Source of the DNA: Campylobacter sp. MG1
GTDB lineage: Bacteria > Campylobacterota > Campylobacteria > Campylobacterales > Campylobacteraceae
DNA: 64,000 nucleotides
NCBI RefSeq assembly: GCF_026616895.1
Contig: NZ_JANYME010000001.1
Span: forward strand, 186,001 to 250,000
Direction: 5' to 3'
Each line of letters begins with the position of its first letter. Position 1 is the stretch's first letter. The translations under genes and the position numbers were made by a program. The notes under the pieces are model-generated. The model was not told the DNA's origin and searched no databases. It saw only the letters and a program-made list of their open reading frames with translations. Of the stretch, positions 1 to 9,860 are shown piece after piece.

Positions 1-1213
1 CAATAAAATCGGCAAAACTTGCTAAAAATGCAAGTCTTAGTCTATTTAATTCACCAGAACTGATATCTTTAAAACTAGCTTTATTAAGGCTAATATCAAA
101 ATAATCAATACCATTTATTGATAATGGTGCTTCTTTTAAACTAATAAAGATGTTATCTAAGTATAACAAATTTAGATAACCATTAATTTTTTCTTCTAAT
201 TTTTTTATGTAAATTTTTCTTGTATTACTAATTTTTATAGCATATTCTCTCAATTTATTATCTATTTCTAATTGTTTATTTTCTAAATTTAATTTTTCAA
301 AATCAATATTTTCATATAATTTTAATTCTTTCTCTTTATTATTTAAAGCAATAATACAGTCTTCTATGCTACCATATTTTTTAACTAAGTGATTTAATTT
401 TTCTAATCTATTTAAAATTTCTTCTATATTAGTTTCGTTATGAAAATTATTAAGTTCATTTACAATATCATTTAATTCACTCATAGCACTGACAAAAAAA
501 TCGCTATTAATATTTGATAACCTTAAAAGTTCTAATACACTATTTTCATACGAAAATATACCTTCTACCTTAGTTAAAATATTTTCTATTTTATCTCTTT
601 TAGAAAGCTTTGTTTTAAGTTCTATTAATTCCTCATACTCACCTATTTTTGGGTTTATATCCTTAATTTTTTTTATTTCATATGATAAAAATTCCTTTAA
701 ATCATTTATTTTTTTCTCATCATCACACAATTTTTGATATTCAATTTTAATTTTATTAAATTCTTTATAATCATTCCTAAAATTAATTAAAATATCTTTG
801 AAATTATCATCATTTTTAATGATTATTTCATCTAACATATTAAGCAAATAATTAGGTTCAAAATCATCATAATTTTTCGCTGAAAGATATCTTATATTTG
901 ATAAATTTAATTCATTTAATAATTTTCTTGATACAGCTTGATTATTTATAAAATATCTAGTAACCTTGTCTTTTTTTACTCTAAAAACATTCGGATCAGC
1001 ATTTTCTATACTTTCATCAAATATTTTATCGCTAATACTAACTTCTAATAAACTAGCAGTACTTTCAAAGATACCAAATGCTGCTAATATGCTCTTAAAA
1101 ATTACTGATTTTCCAGCTCCACTACTACCACTAAATACAATTAAACCATTTTTAAAATCTAAATTTACTTCATTAAAAGTTATATTATTTTTAAAATAAA
1201 GCCTTTCAATCAT
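1..1213 (-). CDS. recN: DNA repair protein RecN (3' part cut off by window edge)
   Basis: RecN is an SMC-like ATPase that acts early in recombinational repair of double-strand breaks. The visible part, about 404 residues, starts with MIERLYFKNN and has a Walker A loop GSSGAGKS near residue 30. A long Lys/Glu-rich coiled-coil region follows (roughly residues 130-360), then the start of the second ATPase half with the ABC-type signature DISSGELNRLRLAFLASF at the window edge. The ATG at 1213 overlaps the end of nadK by 8 bases, so the two genes are translationally coupled, as in other Campylobacter where nadK and recN are neighbours. The Walker B region lies outside the window. Confidence 0.93.
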   Translation of the reverse strand, partial: MIERLYFKNNITFNEVNLDFKNGLIVFSGSSGAGKSVIFKSILAAFGIFESTASLLEVSISDKIFDESIENADPNVFRVKKDKVTRYFINNQAVSRKLLNELNLSNIRYLSAKNYDDFEPNYLLNMLDEIIIKNDDNFKDILINFRNDYKEFNKIKIEYQKLCDDEKKINDLKEFLSYEIKKIKDINPKIGEYEELIELKTKLSKRDKIENILTKVEGIFSYENSVLELLRLSNINSDFFVSAMSELNDIVNELNNFHNETNIEEILNRLEKLNHLVKKYGSIEDCIIALNNKEKELKLYENIDFEKLNLENKQLEIDNKLREYAIKISNTRKIYIKKLEEKINGYLNLLYLDNIFISLKEAPLSINGIDYFDISLNKASFKDISSGELNRLRLAFLASFADFI

Positions 1214-2042
1214 CTAATTCTCCCCAGTTTAATTTCTCATTTAACACACTAAAATATGAGCTATCTTTTTTTCTTACTATATTTGCTCTTACATTAGATA
1301 AACCTATCTTGACACTTTTAAATTCATCAGGCATAAAAACTTCTTGTCCATCTATACTAAGAGAACAATTTTTAGCAAAAACATCTATAAAAAAACTTTT
1401 AGGAAGTACTATCGGTCTTTGAGTTAGTGAATGAGAGCATATAGGAGTTAGCATAAATACACGACTAAGTGGATATACAATAGAACCACCAGCGCTCATA
1501 TTATAAGCTGTTGAACCAGCTGGAGTTGAGACAATAAGTCCATCGGCATTATAAGTATTAAAAATCTTACCTTTGTAACTTGTTTTAATATCAGCTAACA
1601 TAAGATGATTTATTCTATTAAAGACAGCATCATTAAAAGCATATTTTTGTAAAATTTGACCATCTTTTAATTTTATTTGAATGCTTAATAAAAAAGGCTT
1701 TTCAATTTTATAATTCGTTAAACTATATTCATCAAATTCTTTTTTAAATTCATTAGCCCTAATTTCTGTTAAAAAACCTAAATTTCCAGCATGAACACCT
1801 AAAACTGGAATATCAGTTTTAGCTAAATACCTACAAGCTGAAATTAAATTTCCATCACCACCTAACGATATCAATAAGTCTACATTTTTAGTATCAAAAA
1901 CAATATTTTCTCTAGTATTAACATATGTTTTATATTCTATATTATGTTTTTCTAATGTCTTTTCTATTATTCTTAATTCTTTACTTTCTTCTAAACCCAA
2001 TTTACAAAATATTATAATTTTTTTAATTTCTATTTTTTTCAT
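1206..2042 (-). CDS. nadK: NAD kinase
   Basis: This 278-residue cytoplasmic enzyme phosphorylates NAD to NADP using ATP or polyphosphate. The family's GGDGN motif appears as LLISLGGDGNLI near residue 60. The second signature, TPAGSTAYNMSAGGSIVYP, lies near residue 175 and forms part of the NAD site. The length is normal. The gene is divergent from aspS across an 86-base A+T-rich spacer and overlaps recN downstream, which suggests one nadK-recN transcript. Confidence 0.95.
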   Translation of the reverse strand: MKKIEIKKIIIFCKLGLEESKELRIIEKTLEKHNIEYKTYVNTRENIVFDTKNVDLLISLGGDGNLISACRYLAKTDIPVLGVHAGNLGFLTEIRANEFKKEFDEYSLTNYKIEKPFLLSIQIKLKDGQILQKYAFNDAVFNRINHLMLADIKTSYKGKIFNTYNADGLIVSTPAGSTAYNMSAGGSIVYPLSRVFMLTPICSHSLTQRPIVLPKSFFIDVFAKNCSLSIDGQEVFMPDEFKSVKIGLSNVRANIVRKKDSSYFSVLNEKLNWGELDD

Positions 2043-2128
2043 AATCTTTTCTCATATTTTTATTATAAATTTACAATTTTTGAGTAAAAATCAATTAATT
2101 TAATAAAAATTCATGTTAAGGAAAGAAA

Positions 2129-3886
2129 TTGAGAACACATTATAGCACTGAGCTTAGCATTAAAAACATTGATGAAGAAGTAGTTGTAGCTGGATTTGTA
2201 AATAGCTACCGCGACCATGGTGGAGTTGTATTTTTAGATTTAAGAGATAAAGAAGGTATTATTCAATTAGTATGTGACCCTGAAATAAACAAAAATGCTC
2301 ACGAAATAGCAAGTAGCTTAAGAGATGAGTATGTAATAAGTGCTAAAGGTAAGATTAGAGCTAGAGGCGAAGGTTTAGTAAATCCAAGACTAAAAACTGG
2401 AGAAATTGAAATAGTATGTAGCGAAATTGAACTAATTAATAGTGCAAAAGCGCTACCTTTTGACATAAATGATTTAAATGTTAATGAAGAATTAAGACTA
2501 AAATATAGATTTTTAAGTCTTAGAAATCCTAAATTATTAGATAATTTTAAAAAGCGTTCAATCATTACAACAGCAGCTAGAAATGCTTTAACAAAATTAG
2601 GATTTATGGAAGTTGAAACTCCGATTTTAACAAAAGCTACACCTGAAGGTGCAAGAGATTATTTAGTTCCATCTCGTGTGCATGAAGGCGAATTTTATGC
2701 GTTACCACAAAGCCCACAATTATTCAAACAACTTTTAATGGTTGCTGGGTTTGATAAATACTTTCAAATTGCAAAATGCTTTAGAGATGAAGATTTAAGA
2801 GCTGATAGACAACCTGAATTTACTCAAATAGATGTTGAGATGAGTTTTTGCGACCAAGAAATGGTTATGCAAAATGCTGAAACTTTCTTAAGAGAAACAT
2901 TTGCAAGTGTTGGCATTACAATGCCTCTTAAAGTAAAAAGAATGACCTATAATGAAGCAATGGAACTTTATGGAAGTGATAAGCCTGATTTAAGATTTGA
3001 TATGCCAATGATTGATGTTGCACACATTTTTGCAAAGTCAAATAACGCTATTTTTAGCGAACCTGCAAAAGATACTAAGAAAAATCGTGTAAAAGCAATT
3101 GTTGTTAAAAATGGAGATAATATTTTTTCAAAACGCCAAATGCAAGGATTTGAAGAATATGTTAGAAAATTTGGTGCTAAAGGTCTAGCGTTTATTCAAA
3201 TGAAAGAAGATGGACCAAAAGGACCATTAACTAAATTTTTTGATGATGAAGGTGCTGAACTTATAAATTTCTTAAAAGAAAAAGCTGATTTTAGTGTAGG
3301 AGATGTAGTATTCTTCGGCGTTGGTGCTAAAAAAACCGTTTTAGATTATATGGGAAGATTTAGATTATTCTTAGCGAATGAATTAAAGATTATTGATGAA
3401 AATAAATTTGAGTTTTTATGGGTTGTTGATTTTCCTATGTTTGAGCAAAATGATGATGGAAGCTACTCAGCAATGCACCACCCATTCACAATGCCAAAAA
3501 ATATTGATGCACCAATTGATGAAATAAGCTCTATTGCTTATGATATAGTATTAAACGGAGTTGAGCTTGGTGGTGGAAGTATAAGGATTCATAGAAGCGA
3601 TATTCAACAAAAAGTATTTAAATTACTTGAAATTAGCGAAGATGAACAAAAAGAAAAATTTGGCTTTTTACTAGATGCATTAAGCTACGGAGCACCTAGT
3701 CATGGTGGATTTGCAATAGGGCTTGATAGATTATTAATGCTAGTTACAAAATCTAGCTCAATTAGAGATGTAATAGCATTCCCTAAAACTCAAAGAGCTC
3801 AATGCCTAATGACTGACGCACCAAGTAAAGTTGCTTATGCTCAGCTAAATGAATTACACATTGCACTAAAAGAAAGTAAAAAATAA
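2129..3886 (+). CDS. aspS: Aspartyl-tRNA synthetase
   Basis: A class II aminoacyl-tRNA synthetase of 585 residues that charges tRNA-Asp (possibly also tRNA-Asn in this lineage, given the gatA gene in this window). The start is TTG at 2129, preceded by AAGGAAAG at a good distance; no ATG fits better. An N-terminal OB-fold anticodon-binding domain comes first. Class II motif 2 is visible as [19 protein letters not shown] near residue 215. The bacterial GAD insertion follows, and motif 3 is GLDRLLMLV near residue 530. A strong intrinsic terminator follows the stop codon. Confidence 0.96.
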   Translation: MRTHYSTELSIKNIDEEVVVAGFVNSYRDHGGVVFLDLRDKEGIIQLVCDPEINKNAHEIASSLRDEYVISAKGKIRARGEGLVNPRLKTGEIEIVCSEIELINSAKALPFDINDLNVNEELRLKYRFLSLRNPKLLDNFKKRSIITTAARNALTKLGFMEVETPILTKATPEGARDYLVPSRVHEGEFYALPQSPQLFKQLLMVAGFDKYFQIAKCFRDEDLRADRQPEFTQIDVEMSFCDQEMVMQNAETFLRETFASVGITMPLKVKRMTYNEAMELYGSDKPDLRFDMPMIDVAHIFAKSNNAIFSEPAKDTKKNRVKAIVVKNGDNIFSKRQMQGFEEYVRKFGAKGLAFIQMKEDGPKGPLTKFFDDEGAELINFLKEKADFSVGDVVFFGVGAKKTVLDYMGRFRLFLANELKIIDENKFEFLWVVDFPMFEQNDDGSYSAMHHPFTMPKNIDAPIDEISSIAYDIVLNGVELGGGSIRIHRSDIQQKVFKLLEISEDEQKEKFGFLLDALSYGAPSHGGFAIGLDRLLMLVTKSSSIRDVIAFPKTQRAQCLMTDAPSKVAYAQLNELHIALKESKK

Positions 3887-3890
3887 TTTT

Positions 3891-3913
3891 TACCCCTAAA
3901 AAAAGGGGTTTTT
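3891..3913 (+). terminator. Intrinsic terminator after aspS
   Basis: The arms ACCCC and GGGGT are separated by an A-rich loop and followed by a T run, directly after the aspS stop and just before kpsC. It separates aspS transcription from the capsule locus. Confidence 0.85.
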
Positions 3914-3918
3914 ATCCT

Positions 3919-5847
3919 ATGTTAATTAGATATTTTAAACAATATAAACTTCGTAAAAATGTTAAAAACTTTTTAAATCTTTCTTGGCGTGATGCAAGTT
4001 GCAATGGTGTTTATTATGGCTGGGGAAGAAAGGAAAGTGGCAAAATAGCCAAGAAATTAGCTAAAAAAAATAATGCTAAATTTTGCTTACTTGAAGATGG
4101 ACTTATTCGCTCTTTAGGGCTTGGCATTAATGATAAAAATAGCTTTTCACTAGTATTTGATGATATTGGGATTTATTACGATGCAACCACTCCAAGTAGA
4201 TTAGAAAATATTTTAAATACTTACGAGTTTAGCGAAGATGAATTACAAAAAGCAAGAAAAGCTATCAAATATCTAGTAGATAATAATATAAGCAAATATA
4301 ATAATGCTTACAAGGAATTTGAGTTAGAGAATAAAGATAATGTTTTAGTGATTTTACAGAGTGCAAATGATCTATCACTTAAATATGGTTTGGCTAATAG
4401 TATTAATTCACTTGATATGATTAAAGACGCAATCAAGGAAAACCCTAATTCTAAAATTTATGTAAAAATTCATCCAGATACACTAAATAGCAAAAAACAA
4501 AGTGATATAAACATAAATGAAATTCCACAAGAATGTGAGATTATAAGCGATAGTTATAATCCAATAATTTTACTTAAAAACTTTAAAAAAGTTTATACAA
4601 AAACTTCAACAATGGGGTTTGAAGCTTTACTTTGCGGGTGTGAATGTGTGTGCTATGGAATGCCTTTTTATGCAGGATGGGGAATTACAAAAGATAAACA
4701 AAAATGTGAGCGTAGAATAAAAATAAGAAATATTGAAGAAATATTTTATGCAATGTATTTCTTATATACAAAATATTACAACCCATATTCTGAAGATATT
4801 TCAGATATTTTTGATACTATGAAAACCATAGTGCAATTTAGAGAAATTTATAAGGCTAATTCAGGGAGATTATTTTTATTTGGGTTTTTATGGTATAAGA
4901 GATTTTATATTAAGCATTATTTTAAATCGGACAATAATCAAATTATTTATATTTCATCGCTTAAAAAACTAAAAAAATACAATTTAAACGAAAAAGATAA
5001 AGCATTCATTTGGGGTAAAACCTATGAAAAATCAGAACTTTTAAAATACTTTAAAAATGTTAGTATTGTTGAAGATGGATTTATTCGCTCAATTGGGCTA
5101 GGTTCTAATTACGCCACACCCTACTCGCTTGTAGTTGATGATATAGGGATTTATTTTGACCCAAATACCCCAAGTAGATTAGAATATATCCTAAAAAATA
5201 CCAATTTTAGCGATGAGTTAATACAAGAAGCAAAAGAGATTAGAAAACTAATCTTGGATAATTCATTTTCTAAATATAATTGTTTAAAGCATAAAGAACT
5301 ACCAAAAAGGGAGCAAAAAACAATACTAATTCCAGCACAAGTAGAAGATGATGCATCTATCAAATGTGGTGGTTTAGGATATGACACTTTAAAACTCATA
5401 AAGCAAGTTAGAGCTGAAAATCTAAAAGCTTATATAATCTACAAAGTTCACCCAGATGTAGTAGCCGGTAATCGCAAAGGACTTAAGGATGAGAAAATTA
5501 TTCTTAAATACTGTGATGAAATTATAACTAATATTAGCATTGATAGTTGTATAAAAGCCTGTGATGAGGTTCATACTATCACATCAACAGCAGGCTATGA
5601 TGCACTCATCCGAGATAAGGTAGTAGTAACATACGGAGCTCCATTTTATGCCGGCTGGGGTCTAACCATTGATAAAAACATAACTCCAGAAATCCTATCT
5701 CACCGCGGAAGACAACTAAATACTAACGAACTAATAGCCGGAGTTATGGTTTTATATCCTAGGTATTTAAACATAAACCATAACATACTTACTTACTACA
5801 AAACAACGATAAAAAAACTTATTTGTAAAAAAGTATTCGCAAAATAG
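3919..5847 (+). CDS. kpsC: Capsule Kdo-linker transferase KpsC
   Basis: KpsC is a dual beta-Kdo transferase that extends the poly-Kdo linker joining group 2 capsules to a lipid on the cytoplasmic face of the inner membrane. The 642 residues are two homologous halves. EDGLIRSLGLG near residue 58 is echoed by EDGFIRSIGLG near residue 386, and PFYAGWGIT near residue 252 by PFYAGWGLT near residue 576. Each half therefore looks intact. It opens the capsule locus after the aspS terminator. The rest of the export machinery (kpsS, M, T, E, D) lies about 9 kb downstream on the same strand. Confidence is high because of the duplicated signature and the context. Confidence 0.94.
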   Translation: MLIRYFKQYKLRKNVKNFLNLSWRDASCNGVYYGWGRKESGKIAKKLAKKNNAKFCLLEDGLIRSLGLGINDKNSFSLVFDDIGIYYDATTPSRLENILNTYEFSEDELQKARKAIKYLVDNNISKYNNAYKEFELENKDNVLVILQSANDLSLKYGLANSINSLDMIKDAIKENPNSKIYVKIHPDTLNSKKQSDININEIPQECEIISDSYNPIILLKNFKKVYTKTSTMGFEALLCGCECVCYGMPFYAGWGITKDKQKCERRIKIRNIEEIFYAMYFLYTKYYNPYSEDISDIFDTMKTIVQFREIYKANSGRLFLFGFLWYKRFYIKHYFKSDNNQIIYISSLKKLKKYNLNEKDKAFIWGKTYEKSELLKYFKNVSIVEDGFIRSIGLGSNYATPYSLVVDDIGIYFDPNTPSRLEYILKNTNFSDELIQEAKEIRKLILDNSFSKYNCLKHKELPKREQKTILIPAQVEDDASIKCGGLGYDTLKLIKQVRAENLKAYIIYKVHPDVVAGNRKGLKDEKIILKYCDEIITNISIDSCIKACDEVHTITSTAGYDALIRDKVVVTYGAPFYAGWGLTIDKNITPEILSHRGRQLNTNELIAGVMVLYPRYLNINHNILTYYKTTIKKLICKKVFAK

Positions 5848-6165
5848 ATATATAACAATATTTATTGTAAAATTTCTATTAAACAACCATAATCTACATA
5901 AAATAAATATTAAAAAATATAAAAAAACTAATACTTATGATAATATACATTTGATATAATTATCAATATAATTACTATTATAATATTAAATTATATTCAG
6001 AAAAAAATATATCAAAAAAAATATTAATAACATAGATTGTATTATATATAACTCGGTTTTATATAAAACATTTTTACATAACTTAAGATAGTATATTATT
6101 AATTTACTAAAAAAAGATAAAGTTGAAAGTGATTAATTTGATTATTTTTATTATAAAGAGAATAT
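5848..6165 (+). other. Non-coding A+T-rich spacer before the capsule glycosyltransferases
   Basis: This 318-base spacer has no credible ORF. It contains a perfect 14-base palindrome, GTTTTATATAAAAC at 6056-6069, and further downstream a weak -10-like TATATT near 6092. It probably carries the promoter for the 6166-13394 glycosyltransferase genes, but no element can be fixed with confidence. Confidence 0.4.
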
Positions 6166-7797
6166 ATGAACACTGACGAAAATAATAAAATTGGTATTGT
6201 TATTCCTATTTTTAATGTTGAATATTACTTAGAATGCTGTATAAAATCAGTTATTAATCAAACTTTTAGTAACTATGAATTATTACTAATAAATGATGGT
6301 AGCAATGATAAGTCATTTGAAATTGCTAAATACTATGTATCAAAATATACAAATATAAAATTGATCAATAAAGATAATAAAGGAGTATCTCACACAAGAA
6401 ATATTGGTATAGAGTATTATCTTAATAATAAAATTTTATATCAAAATACTATAATAGAAAATAATATGTGTAAAACAAATATTACATACAAAAATGAACC
6501 TATGGTATTATATTCTTCCGTCAATACTAATAAATATCCAGAAAACATAAATTACATAATATTTTTGGATTCTGATGATTTTTGGGAAAAAAATATATTA
6601 GAAAGATGTATAAAAAATATCAATAATAATGATTTAGTATGGTATGATTATAATGTAGATTATACAGAATTTAAACCAGAAATAAATTATCAAACAATAT
6701 TTCAATTTTATAATATCAATAAAACAATTACCTTAACAAAAAATGAAATAGTAGAGTTATTAATTCAAACAAAAAATATATTATTTTGGTTTGGTTGGCA
6801 TGGGATGATAAAACTAGAATTATTCAAAGATACAAATCTACGCTTTATAGAAGGAATTATACATGAAGATCATTATTTTGGTTTAGTACTATTCTCTAAG
6901 ATTAATAGTGTTGTGATTTTATATGAGAAATTATATAATTATAGAGTTAGAATAAATAGCGTATGTAATCATTCTAAAACACCTAAACTACAAAATATAT
7001 TACCTAAAAAATTATTAAAAATAATAGATTATTTTGATAATGATATTAATGAAATATACAATTATTATAAAACCTATAGTTATTGTGTAACTTACAAAAA
7101 ACTGAAAGAATATTTTAATAAACATAATTATATACTTAAAAACAGATATCTGCCTTCATACTACAATATTGCGATTAATTTATTTAATCACAACAATGAT
7201 CCATTGATAGGATATAATTGTTTTGATTTTAATGATATTAAAATAAAACTTAATAATATAAATAAGTTATTAAATAATAAAGAACAAATCATAAATAATA
7301 ATAAGTTAAATTATTCAAATTTAGAAAAAAAATATGAAAATGAAATTATAAAAAATAATGTATTACAAGAAGAAAATAATTATTTAAACATCAACATAAA
7401 TTCACTAAATAAAACTATACAACAAAAAAATGCTGAAATTTTATTTATAAAAAAATATGGAACAGTAAGAAATAAAATCAAATCGCATTTAGCCTATATG
7501 GTAGGAAAAACTTTAATTAAAAATTCAAATAATATTTTTGATTTAGCGTTAATGCCTATAAAATTATTAGTCATATATCTTACATATATACAAATAAAAA
7601 AAATAAATAAAAATAATAATTTACCGATTAGTAAATATCCTAATGCTTATAAAATAGAAAAAATTAAAAATACTTTTACATACAATATTGGTTTGTATTA
7701 CATTAATCTGACTAAAAAATATACTTTTGTAGGTGCTTTATTTTTATTCCCATTTTTAATTAATAAATTTAAAAAATCACATTATGGTACTAATTAA
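6166..7797 (+). CDS. Capsule glycosyltransferase, GT2 family
   Basis: The N-terminal roughly 230 residues form a GT-A family 2 glycosyltransferase. IGIVIPIFNVEYYLECCIKS begins the nucleotide-binding fold, INDGSNDKS follows near residue 43, and the DxD-type metal site is DSDDFW near residue 130. It should transfer a sugar from a nucleotide donor to the growing capsule repeat. Residues of about 360-430 are Asn/Lys/Glu-rich and predicted coiled coil. The C-terminal 100 residues are basic, with hydrophobic stretches that may hold it at the membrane. It is the first of five sugar genes packed end to end. Base composition is even richer in A+T than in kpsC, typical of transferred capsule cassettes. 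Donor and acceptor cannot be told. Confidence 0.82.
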   Translation: MNTDENNKIGIVIPIFNVEYYLECCIKSVINQTFSNYELLLINDGSNDKSFEIAKYYVSKYTNIKLINKDNKGVSHTRNIGIEYYLNNKILYQNTIIENNMCKTNITYKNEPMVLYSSVNTNKYPENINYIIFLDSDDFWEKNILERCIKNINNNDLVWYDYNVDYTEFKPEINYQTIFQFYNINKTITLTKNEIVELLIQTKNILFWFGWHGMIKLELFKDTNLRFIEGIIHEDHYFGLVLFSKINSVVILYEKLYNYRVRINSVCNHSKTPKLQNILPKKLLKIIDYFDNDINEIYNYYKTYSYCVTYKKLKEYFNKHNYILKNRYLPSYYNIAINLFNHNNDPLIGYNCFDFNDIKIKLNNINKLLNNKEQIINNNKLNYSNLEKKYENEIIKNNVLQEENNYLNININSLNKTIQQKNAEILFIKKYGTVRNKIKSHLAYMVGKTLIKNSNNIFDLALMPIKLLVIYLTYIQIKKINKNNNLPISKYPNAYKIEKIKNTFTYNIGLYYINLTKKYTFVGALFLFPFLINKFKKSHYGTN

Positions 7798-8727
7798 ATG
7801 CTGCTTAGTGTTATAATCCCAACATATAATTCTCAAAAATTTCTAAAAACATGTATAAAATGTTTAAAACAACAGCTTACGAGAGATATTGAATTTATAT
7901 TTATAAATGATGGTTCAACAGATAATTCCTTAAAAATAATTGAATACAATATTAAAAATGACAATAGGTTTAAAATATATAGTAAGAAAAATACAGGGTA
8001 TGGTGATAGTTGTAATTATGGGATAAGTATATCTAAAGGAAAATACATTGCTATTTTTGAACCTGATGATTATATACCAAAAGACTTTTACAGCGAATTA
8101 ATAAATAATATTGATGGTGAATTAGATATTATTAAATATAACGGCATTTACAAAGTGCAAAACAATCAAAAAAGTAGACTTTTTAATTATTATAATCACC
8201 CTAAAAATAACTTTTATTTTAGAAATTATAAAAAAATATTATATAGTCATCCTAGTATCACAAATGGTATTTACAAAAGAGATTTTATACAACGACATAA
8301 AATTAAATTTTGTACAGGTTCAGGTGCTTCTTATCAAGATGAGCAATTTAGAATATCTATATTTTACACAAATCCACTTACAAAAATAATTGATAAATGT
8401 AAATATGAATACATAATACATGGTGACAATTCTATAAATTATAAAGGTAAAAAATTAAATATACAAGCAATAGAAAAAAATTGGCAAGAACAACTTGCTT
8501 GGGTTACTAATCAAAAATTTGACGTATATTTTAATTATGTATATGCCTATAGACAAATGTTAAATATATATAAAAAAACAAAAAATTATCAAATAGTTAA
8601 ATCATTTTTCAAAATACATAATAAAATGGTTTATCCTAATTATTTTTATTATTTAAATGTAAATACTTTTGATTTATTTAAATACTATATTAATCTAATA
8701 AAAAATAAAATTAAGGATTTTAAATGA
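7798..8727 (+). CDS. Capsule glycosyltransferase, GT2 family
   Basis: A compact 309-residue GT-A enzyme. LLSVIIPTYNSQKFLKTCIK opens the Rossmann-like fold. INDGSTDNSLK lies near residue 38 and the acidic metal site is FEPDDYIP near residue 86. The ATG follows the previous stop directly (TAA-ATG), so translation is coupled, and the end overlaps glf by 4 bases. Its FEPDD region resembles that of the 9845-11824 protein, suggesting related donors. Because both flank glf, a galactofuranosyl donor is an inference only. No signal peptide or membrane segment is seen, so it acts in the cytoplasm on lipid-linked capsule. Confidence 0.82.
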   Translation: MLLSVIIPTYNSQKFLKTCIKCLKQQLTRDIEFIFINDGSTDNSLKIIEYNIKNDNRFKIYSKKNTGYGDSCNYGISISKGKYIAIFEPDDYIPKDFYSELINNIDGELDIIKYNGIYKVQNNQKSRLFNYYNHPKNNFYFRNYKKILYSHPSITNGIYKRDFIQRHKIKFCTGSGASYQDEQFRISIFYTNPLTKIIDKCKYEYIIHGDNSINYKGKKLNIQAIEKNWQEQLAWVTNQKFDVYFNYVYAYRQMLNIYKKTKNYQIVKSFFKIHNKMVYPNYFYYLNVNTFDLFKYYINLIKNKIKDFK

Positions 8728-9860
8728 ATACAATATACTTAATTGGAGCTGGACTTTTTAATATTATCTGTAGTAGAATTTTAGCAAAGAATGGATATAA
8801 ATGCATTATATTAGAAAAAAGAAAGCATATAGGAGGTAATTGTTATGATGAAATTTACCCAAATACTAAAATACTAAATCATGTGTATGGACCACATATT
8901 ATTCATTCAGACAATTATGATTTTATAAAATGGTTATCAGATTTTGATAAATTAGACTTTTTCCACCATGAAGTAAAAACTAAATATAAGAATAAATTGT
9001 ATTCTATGCCAATCAACCTATCTACAATTAATGATTTTTTTGATACTAACTTAAATCCAAATGAAGTGAAAAAATTTTTACAAGATTTATCTAAAAAATA
9101 TTATAAAGATAGCTACAATAATATGGAAGAAAAATGTTTGTCTTTAATAGGTATGGAATTATATGAAGCATTTTTTAAAACTTATACATATAAACAATGG
9201 AATAAATACCCTATTCAATTACCAAGCGAAACAATTAGTAGAATCCCAATCAGAACTAACTATCAAACAAGTTATTATAAAAAGAAATACTCATTTATAC
9301 CTCATAATGGGTATACTGAGTTGTTTAAAAAAATACTTAAGCATGAAAATATAAGTATTGAGTTAAATAAAAATATTAAATTAAAAGATATAAAAAATTT
9401 AATAGTAAAAGGAAAAGTTATTTATACTGGAGCTATTGATGAATTATTTGAATATGAATTTGGAGAATTAGAATACAGAAGTTTGTATTTTGAAGTTGAA
9501 AAATTAGATATAAATGATTTTCAAGGAATTTCAGTAATTAATTACCCAGAGTTAGAATATAATTATACTAGAATTACAGAAGCTAAACATTTTTACCCTC
9601 ATAAAAATCTTGGTGAAAATACAATAATTTCTAAAGAATATTCTACAGATTTTAAATTAAACTCTAAGCTAGATAGATATTATCCCATTAATACTAATAC
9701 CAACAATAATTTATATGCAAAATATCTAGATAAATCTAAAAAATACGATAATTTGTATATAGAGGGAAGACTTGGAAAGTATATTTATACCGATATGGAA
9801 AATACTTTTAATAATGCAATTTTATTTTTAGAAAGAGAATTTAAATGTCAGTTAGCATAA
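8724..9860 (+). CDS. glf: UDP-galactopyranose mutase
   Basis: This FAD enzyme converts UDP-galactopyranose to UDP-galactofuranose in the cytoplasm. The N-terminal dinucleotide fold is IYLIGAGLFNIICSRILAKN, followed by ILEKRKHIGGNCYDE with the GGNCYD signature and HVYGPHIIHS near residue 53. The PFAM GLF-type middle region includes YTYKQWNKYP near residue 153. At 378 residues it has the usual length. It sits inside the glycosyltransferase block with a 4-base overlap upstream and a 16-base overlap downstream. Its presence implies that this strain's capsule contains galactofuranose or a derivative. Confidence 0.93.
   Translation: MNTIYLIGAGLFNIICSRILAKNGYKCIILEKRKHIGGNCYDEIYPNTKILNHVYGPHIIHSDNYDFIKWLSDFDKLDFFHHEVKTKYKNKLYSMPINLSTINDFFDTNLNPNEVKKFLQDLSKKYYKDSYNNMEEKCLSLIGMELYEAFFKTYTYKQWNKYPIQLPSETISRIPIRTNYQTSYYKKKYSFIPHNGYTELFKKILKHENISIELNKNIKLKDIKNLIVKGKVIYTGAIDELFEYEFGELEYRSLYFEVEKLDINDFQGISVINYPELEYNYTRITEAKHFYPHKNLGENTIISKEYSTDFKLNSKLDRYYPINTNTNNNLYAKYLDKSKKYDNLYIEGRLGKYIYTDMENTFNNAILFLEREFKCQLA

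Noticed and set aside
966-1199. Plus-strand ORF within recN
   Set aside because: It is antisense to clear RecN coding with a Walker A motif; it shows no ribosome-binding site and no known domain.
5848-6165. CRISPR-like or tandem repeats in the A/T-rich spacer
   Set aside because: No regular repeat-spacer periodicity, only A/T words; no cas genes in the window.
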